Positions 59,168-64,000 of a DNA stretch of 64,000 nucleotides are shown here, piece after piece. Source of the DNA: RYN-230 sp963782185 (GTDB lineage: Bacteria; Actinomycetota; Actinomycetes; Streptosporangiales; Streptosporangiaceae); NCBI GenBank assembly GCA_963782185.1, contig CAWAJB010000015.1, positions 124,001-188,000 of the forward strand. The letters run 5' to 3'. Made by a program: the position numbers and the translations under genes. The first letter of the stretch is position 1; each line of letters opens with the position of its first letter. Below the pieces are notes generated by a model. That model did not search any database. It was not told where the DNA came from and saw only the letters and a list, made by a program, of their open reading frames with translations.

Positions 59168-61081
59168 GTGCCAGCAGTGCCCGAGCAGGTCCTACCGGAT
59201 GGTGCGCACCCCGCGACCAGCCCCGGTCATACCGACATGGGCATCATCAGGAACTTCTGCATCATCGCGCACATCGACCACGGCAAGTCCACCCTGGCGG
59301 ACCGGATGCTGCAGTTCACCGGCGTGGTGACGGACCGCCAGATGCGGGCGCAGTACCTGGACCGGATGGACATCGAGCGCGAGCGCGGCATCACGATCAA
59401 GAGCCAGGCCGTCCGGCTGCCCTGGACCGGCTCGGATGGCCGCCCCTACGTGCTCAACCTGATCGACACCCCGGGGCACGTGGACTTCACCTACGAGGTG
59501 TCCCGCTCGCTGGCCGCGTGCGAGGGCGCCATCCTCCTCGTCGACGCCGCCCAGGGCATCGAGGCGCAGACGCTGGCCAACCTATACCTGGCCCTCGAGG
59601 CCGACCTGCACCTGATCCCGGTGCTGAACAAGATCGACCTGCCCGCCGCCCAGCCCGACCTGTACGCGGGGGAACTGGCCAGCATCATCGGCTGCGCACC
59701 CGGCGACATCCTGCGCGTCTCGGCCAAGACGGGGGAGGGGGTGGCGGAACTCCTCAACGCTGTCGTGCAGCAGGTCCCGCCGCCGTCCGGCCAGCCGGAC
59801 GGCCCGGCCCGGGCGCTCATCTTCGATTCGGTTTATGACTCCTACCGGGGCGTGGTCACCTACGTGCGGGTGATGGACGGCCGCCTGACCCGGCGGGAGA
59901 AGAGCCTGATGATGTCCACCGGGTCGGCGCACGACACGCTCGAGGTAGGCGTGATCTCACCCGAGCCGGTGCCGTCGGACAGCCTGGCCGCGGGCGAGGT
60001 GGGCTATCTCATCACCGGGGTCAAGGACGTCCGGCAGGCCCGGGTCGGCGACACCGTGACCAGCGCGGCGCGCCCGGCCGCCGAGCCGCTGCCCGGGTAC
60101 GACCACCCCCGGCCGATGGTGTTCTCCGGCCTGTACCCGGTGGACGGCGACGACTACCCGGAACTGCGCGACGCCCTCGACAAGCTGCGACTGAACGATG
60201 CCGCCCTCGTGTACGAGCCGGAGACGTCCACCGCGCTCGGCTTCGGCTTCCGGTGCGGGTTCCTCGGGCTGCTGCACATGGAGATCGTGCGGGAACGCCT
60301 GGAGCGGGAGTTCGATCTCTCGCTCATCTCCACCGCGCCCAACGTGGTCTACCGGGTCGTGCTGGAATCCGGGGCCGAGCTCCAGGTCACGAACCCGAGC
60401 GACTTTCCCAGCGGCACTCCCGGCTCGGCCGCCCCATCCGGGCACCCCTCGGGGGGCAAGATCGCGGAGGTCTTCGAGCCCGTGGTCCGGGCGACGGTGC
60501 TCGCCCCGTCCGAGTACATCGGCACGATCATGGAGCTGTGCCAGGGCCGGCGAGGCGCACTGCTGGGCATGGAGTATCTCTCCGCCGACCGGGTCGAGAT
60601 CCGCTACACGTTGCCGCTTGCCGAGATCATCTTCGACTTCTTCGACCAGCTGAAGTCGCGGACCCGCGGGTACGCGTCACTGGACTACGAGCCGGACGGT
60701 GAGCAGGAGGCCGACCTGGTCAAGGTGGACATCCTGCTCCAGGGGCAGCCCGTCAACGCGTTCAGCCAGATCGTGCACGAGGACAAGGCCCGCGAGTACG
60801 GCCTGGCCATGACCTCACGGCTGCGCGAGCTGATCCCGCGCCAGCAGTTCGAGGTGCCGATCCAGGCCGCGATCGGGGCCAAGATCATCGCCCGGGAGAA
60901 CATCCGCGCGCTGCGCAAGGACGTCCTGGCCAAGTGCTACGGCGGTGACATCACCCGCAAACGCAAGCTGCTGGAACGGCAGAAGGAGGGCAAGAAGCGG
61001 ATGAAGACCATCGGGCGGGTCGAAGTGCCGCAGGAAGCCTTCGTGGCCGCCCTGTCCACCACACCGGAGCGGGGGCGCTAG
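59168..61081 (+). CDS. lepA: Elongation factor 4 (LepA)
   Basis: A translational GTPase that can back-translocate ribosomes or assist their assembly. The 637-residue protein has G1 AHIDHGKS (34-41), the switch region DIERERGITIKSQ, DTPGHVDF and NKIDLP, and the LepA-specific C-terminal domain with DITRKRKLLERQKEGKKRMK. GTG 59168 is the called start; ATG 59237 (MGIIRNFC) would give the bare domain. A short Gly/Ser/Pro insertion lies around residues 415-430. It is convergent with the DUF1707 gene. Confidence 0.96.
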   Translation: MPAVPEQVLPDGAHPATSPGHTDMGIIRNFCIIAHIDHGKSTLADRMLQFTGVVTDRQMRAQYLDRMDIERERGITIKSQAVRLPWTGSDGRPYVLNLIDTPGHVDFTYEVSRSLAACEGAILLVDAAQGIEAQTLANLYLALEADLHLIPVLNKIDLPAAQPDLYAGELASIIGCAPGDILRVSAKTGEGVAELLNAVVQQVPPPSGQPDGPARALIFDSVYDSYRGVVTYVRVMDGRLTRREKSLMMSTGSAHDTLEVGVISPEPVPSDSLAAGEVGYLITGVKDVRQARVGDTVTSAARPAAEPLPGYDHPRPMVFSGLYPVDGDDYPELRDALDKLRLNDAALVYEPETSTALGFGFRCGFLGLLHMEIVRERLEREFDLSLISTAPNVVYRVVLESGAELQVTNPSDFPSGTPGSAAPSGHPSGGKIAEVFEPVVRATVLAPSEYIGTIMELCQGRRGALLGMEYLSADRVEIRYTLPLAEIIFDFFDQLKSRTRGYASLDYEPDGEQEADLVKVDILLQGQPVNAFSQIVHEDKAREYGLAMTSRLRELIPRQQFEVPIQAAIGAKIIARENIRALRKDVLAKCYGGDITRKRKLLERQKEGKKRMKTIGRVEVPQEAFVAALSTTPERGR

Positions 61082-61103
61082 CCGGCCGGTGAGGCCGCTT
61101 TCC

Positions 61104-61622
61104 TCATTTCCCCGTGCCCGGCGACAGGACAGGCGCGGAGTGCCCGACCCTCACCATGGCCACCGTGCCGACCGCGACGACCAGCACGAACACGATGATC
61201 GCCGCCCAGCCCAGGATCAGGCCGGCCAGGGCCAGGCCGCTGCCGTGCTCGCCGGTCCGCCGGATCTGGCTGCGCGCCATATGGCCGAGGATCACCGCCG
61301 GGATAGCGGTCAGCCCCACGGTGAAGAACTCCGCCACCCCGCAGACGAGCGCCGCGACAGCCAGTGAGTTGGTCCGCACCGGAGCCGGCGCCGCGAACAG
61401 AGCGATCCCGCCGCCCGGCAACTGGCCCGTGATCTGGACCAGGTCACCGTGGGTGCGCGCGGTGTAGAGCCGGTGCAGGTGATCGTCGTACTCGTCTTTG
61501 GTCAGCCGGCCGCTGGCGAACCCCGATTTCAGTACCTCGGACGCGCGGTCCCGGTCCGTGTCAGAGGCCAGCATCGCCGCGTGGCCGTATTCGTGGGCCC
61601 CGTATCCAGGCCAGCTTGTCAT
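61104..61622 (-). CDS. DUF1707/DUF4190 membrane protein
   Basis: This 172-residue protein has an N-terminal DUF1707 domain (ASDTDRDRASEVLKSGFASG, RLTKDEYDDHLHR), known from many actinobacterial membrane and regulatory proteins, then a DUF4190 pair of membrane helices (SLAVAALVCGVAEFF..., GLALAGLILGWAAII). Its function is unknown. ATG 61622 with GGAGG 6 bases upstream was chosen over GTG 61634. It ends 22 bases from the lepA stop. Confidence 0.88.
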   Translation of the reverse strand: MTSWPGYGAHEYGHAAMLASDTDRDRASEVLKSGFASGRLTKDEYDDHLHRLYTARTHGDLVQITGQLPGGGIALFAAPAPVRTNSLAVAALVCGVAEFFTVGLTAIPAVILGHMARSQIRRTGEHGSGLALAGLILGWAAIIVFVLVVAVGTVAMVRVGHSAPVLSPGTGK

Positions 61623-61753
61623 CGACGCCTCCACCCCAGTGGCTGCTCCCAGGATAACCGCGCACCGCGGGACATGAACCGGCCGGATGGCCCGGGGCGG
61701 CCCGGGAACCAGACCGGTTCGCCCGGCTCCGCGGCGCCGGATACCGTGCTGGG

Positions 61754-62677
61754 GTGGCGAGCGCGCAGGTGATCTCAGTGAACACAGGCCGCGGCCGGCC
61801 CGCGGAGTGGGCCGGGCGGATCAGGCGGACCGCGATCGACAAGCGGCCCTGCCCCGGGCCGGTGACCATCGGGCGGCTCGGCGCCGGTGACGACGAGCAG
61901 GCGGACAGGAAACATCACGGGGGCCCCTACCAGGCCGTGCACGCCTACGCGCGGGAGGACCTGGACTGGTGGACCGAGCAGCTCGGCCGGGAGCTGGCGA
62001 ACGGGGTCTTCGGCGAGAACATCACCACGGCCGGGCTGGACGTGTCCGGCGCGCTGCTGGGCGAGACGTGGCGGCTCGGCACCGCGGTGGTCCAGATCGC
62101 CTCCGTGCGTATCCCGTGCGGCACGTTCGCCGGGTGGATGGGCGAGCGGCACTGGGTGAAGCGGTTCGCTGCGGCGGGCCGGCCCGGTGCCTACCTGCGG
62201 GTCCTCGAGGAAGGGACCGCCGGGTCGGGTGATCGCATCGAGGTCCTCTCGCGGCCGGCGCACAGCGTGACCGTGGCTGAGGCGATGCAGGCTTACTACG
62301 GGGACGCGGAACTCATGCGGCGGCTGGTGGCCGCACCGGGGCTCGACCCCCAGTGGCAGGAGATCGCCGCCTCGGTGCTGCGCCGGGCCCGGCCGCGGGA
62401 ACCAGCGGTCCGGCACGAACCGGCGGTCAGCTTACCGTGCCCGGAGCCCTCCCGCCCGGCACACCCGTCCCCGCCGACGGCGCGCTGCCTCCCGGCGCCG
62501 CCGCCGAGCTTGGCCACCGCCCGCTCGGGTTCTACGTGCACGTGCCGTTCTGCCAGCGCCGCTGTGGCTACTGCGACTTCAACACCTACACGGCCGCAGA
62601 GCTGGGGCCCGGGGTCTCGCGGGACAGCTACCCGGCGCTGGCTGCCGCGGAGATCCGGCTGGCCCGCCGGGTCCTAG
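61754..62677 (+). CDS. MOSC-domain protein overlapping hemW
   Basis: A MOSC domain (about 1-215) like those of YiiM and MOCO sulfurase C-termini, with the conserved Cys122 in RIPCGTFAGWMG and FGENITTAGLD. Such proteins act in transfer of sulfur or metal-sulfur compounds or in detoxification of N-hydroxylated bases. The recognisable domain ends near 62430, but the frame does not stop until 62677, deep inside hemW (241-base overlap). The last 80 residues look like an out-of-frame translation of hemW. Either the natural stop was lost or a frameshift is present. Confidence 0.8.
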   Translation: MASAQVISVNTGRGRPAEWAGRIRRTAIDKRPCPGPVTIGRLGAGDDEQADRKHHGGPYQAVHAYAREDLDWWTEQLGRELANGVFGENITTAGLDVSGALLGETWRLGTAVVQIASVRIPCGTFAGWMGERHWVKRFAAAGRPGAYLRVLEEGTAGSGDRIEVLSRPAHSVTVAEAMQAYYGDAELMRRLVAAPGLDPQWQEIAASVLRRARPREPAVRHEPAVSLPCPEPSRPAHPSPPTARCLPAPPPSLATARSGSTCTCRSASAAVATATSTPTRPQSWGPGSRGTATRRWLPRRSGWPAGS

Positions 62678-63657
62678 GCACCGCGGCCGGCCCGGTGGCC
62701 ACCGTGTTCTTCGGCGGCGGTACCCCGACGCTGCTCCCGGCCCGGCAGCTCGGCGAGATCCTGCGGGTCATCGACGGCGAATTCGGCCTCGCGCCCGGCG
62801 CCGAGGTCACCGTCGAGGCCAACCCGGAGAGCGTGGACCCCGCATCCCTGGCCGCACTGCGCGCCGCCGGGTTCACCCGGATCTCCTTCGGCATGCAGAG
62901 CGCGGCGCCGCACGTGCTGGCCGTGCTGGACCGGGTGCACGAGCCCGGACGGCCCGCCCGCTGCGCCCAGTGGGCCCGCGAGGCAGGCTTCGAGCACGTC
63001 AGCCTGGATCTCATCTACGGCACGCCCGGGGAGACCGACGCGGACTGGCGGGAGTCGCTGGAGGCGGCCCTGGCGGCCGGGCCGGACCACATCTCCGCCT
63101 ACGCCCTGATCGTCGAGGAGGGCACCCGCCTCGCCGCCCGGGTCCGGCGGGGGGAGGTGGGCGTCCCGGACGACGAGGCCATGGCCGACCGCTACCTGGC
63201 CGCGGACGAGCTCCTCTCGGCCCGGGGGCTGGGCTGGTATGAGGTGTCCAACTGGGCCTCGGGACCGGCGGCCCGCTGCCGGCACAACCAGCTGTACTGG
63301 ACCGGTGGCCACTGGTGGGGCGTGGGGCCGGGCGCGCACAGCCACGTGGGCGGGGTCCGCTGGTGGAACGTGAAGCACCCGGCCGCGTACGCCGCGCGGC
63401 TGACCGGGGGCACCAGCCCGGGCCTGGCCCGCGAGGAGCTCACCGGGCCGGAGCGCAGGCTGGAAGAGATCATGCTGCTGACCCGGCTGTCGTCCGGCTG
63501 CCCGGTCGGGATGCTCGCCCCGGCCGGCCGGGCCGCTGCCGCCGCCGCTGTGGCTGACGGGCTGGCCGCGGAGGAGGCCCACACCGCGGGACGGGTCGTG
63601 CTGACCACCCGCGGGCGGCTGCTCGCCGACGCGGTCATCCGCGGGCTGACCGACTGA
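62437..63657 (+). CDS. hemW: Heme chaperone HemW
   Basis: A radical SAM protein that binds heme and delivers it to target proteins; formerly called an oxygen-independent coproporphyrinogen oxidase-like protein. From GTG 62437 (406 residues) the cluster motif is C39-x3-C43-x2-C46 (PFCQRRCGYC), followed by GGGTPTLL, FGMQSA and NHxxYW-type end (CRHNQLYWTG). HemW usually lacks the fourth cysteine of true HemN. The start PGALPPGTPVPADGALP fits actinobacterial relatives; frames further upstream overlap the MOSC domain. Confidence 0.92.
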   Translation: MPGALPPGTPVPADGALPPGAAAELGHRPLGFYVHVPFCQRRCGYCDFNTYTAAELGPGVSRDSYPALAAAEIRLARRVLGTAAGPVATVFFGGGTPTLLPARQLGEILRVIDGEFGLAPGAEVTVEANPESVDPASLAALRAAGFTRISFGMQSAAPHVLAVLDRVHEPGRPARCAQWAREAGFEHVSLDLIYGTPGETDADWRESLEAALAAGPDHISAYALIVEEGTRLAARVRRGEVGVPDDEAMADRYLAADELLSARGLGWYEVSNWASGPAARCRHNQLYWTGGHWWGVGPGAHSHVGGVRWWNVKHPAAYAARLTGGTSPGLAREELTGPERRLEEIMLLTRLSSGCPVGMLAPAGRAAAAAAVADGLAAEEAHTAGRVVLTTRGRLLADAVIRGLTD

Positions 63658-63674
63658 CGCCCGCTGCCCCGCAG

Positions 63675-64000
63675 TCAGCGGGGCGGGCCGGCGGTCATCC
63701 GCAGCCATCGGGGCAGCCGGTACATCTCGCCGCGGCCCGCCGCGCCGGCCGCGCGGACCACCACGACCAGCACCCCGGCCCAGAGCAGCACCAGCAGCGG
63801 CACGGCGGCCAGCGTGCCGACCGAGGCGGAGTCGAGGGCGAGCACGCCGCCCACGATCAGGATGCTGGCCGTGTACAGCATGGTGGCCAGGGACAGGCTC
63901 ACTGCGACCGCCGCGTGCGCCCGGGCGAACCTGCGGTTCCCCAGGCTGGTCAGGTAGACGGCCAGCGGCACCAGGCACAGCGTGAACGGCACGGCCAGGT
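63675..64000 (-). CDS. DUF4870-like small membrane protein, start beyond window
   Basis: The visible 108 or so residues have three or four hydrophobic helices and the DUF4870-like piece LAVYLTSLGNRRFARAHAAV. The frame is open at the window edge, so the true start lies outside (GTG 63992 is only the first in-window start). It is convergent with hemW, 17 bases apart. Its function is unknown. Confidence 0.65.
   Translation of the reverse strand, partial: LAVPFTLCLVPLAVYLTSLGNRRFARAHAAVAVSLSLATMLYTASILIVGGVLALDSASVGTLAAVPLLVLLWAGVLVVVVRAAGAAGRGEMYRLPRWLRMTAGPPR

Overview
The window is very GC-rich DNA with strong G/C bias at third codon positions, many GTG starts and many 1-4 base gene overlaps. 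It carries the gene order typical of filamentous and related Actinobacteria: dapA-rnj-ftsK, rimO-pgsA-cinA-clgR, DUF3046-recA-recX, miaB-miaA-dapF, hflX and holA/rpsT-lepA-hemW. Having RNase J and RNase Y together, with rny directly after recX, suggests a Streptosporangiales-like lineage. That placement is inference; no rRNA is present.

Layout. (1) 1-8.0 kb: an accessory signalling island. One unit on the minus strand encodes a KaiC-like double ATPase, two KaiB-like proteins and a multi-PAS histidine kinase. A divergent unit encodes a paralogous PAS kinase and two response regulators; a tail-anchored protein follows. (2) 8.2-20.1 kb: dapA, rnj, a PhnZ-type HD-domain oxygenase, ftsK interrupted by an intein, a RodZ-like protein, rimO, pgsA, cinA and a ClgR-type regulator. 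(3) 20.3-33.7 kb: a variable region with an Rrf2 regulator, a GH3 hexosaminidase beside the remnant of a sugar ABC permease and a ROK repressor, a decayed P450, a secreted DUF4232 protein, a LacI regulator with a GH25 lysozyme, and large helicase Lhr and a DUF4190-type membrane protein that each carry one apparent frameshift. (4) 34.0-48.2 kb: DUF3046, recA with two inteins and an upstream SOS box, recX, rny, an S9 peptidase, miaB, a possible small ORF, miaA and dapF. (5) 48.2-54.2 kb: glycolate oxidase glcDEF and malate synthase aceB, together a glycolate-to-malate route. (6) 54.4-64 kb: hflX, hutI, holA, rpsT, lepA, a DUF1707 protein, a MOSC protein, hemW and a truncated DUF4870-like gene.

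The most striking observation is the inteins. FtsK and RecA each carry an intein directly after the Walker A lysine. Both start with Ala instead of Cys/Ser and both keep a Trp/Cys/Thr set expected of class 3 inteins. The two are clearly related but carry different DNA-recognition inserts between their LAGLIDADG motifs (helix-turn-helix-like in FtsK, zinc-finger-like in RecA). RecA also has a second intein of the conventional Cys1 type. The FtsK C-extein just after its intein has low GC3, as a co-conversion tract would. The second notable system is the KaiC/KaiB/KaiB/kinase operon facing a sister kinase with two receivers: a possible KaiC-linked phosphorelay without KaiA.
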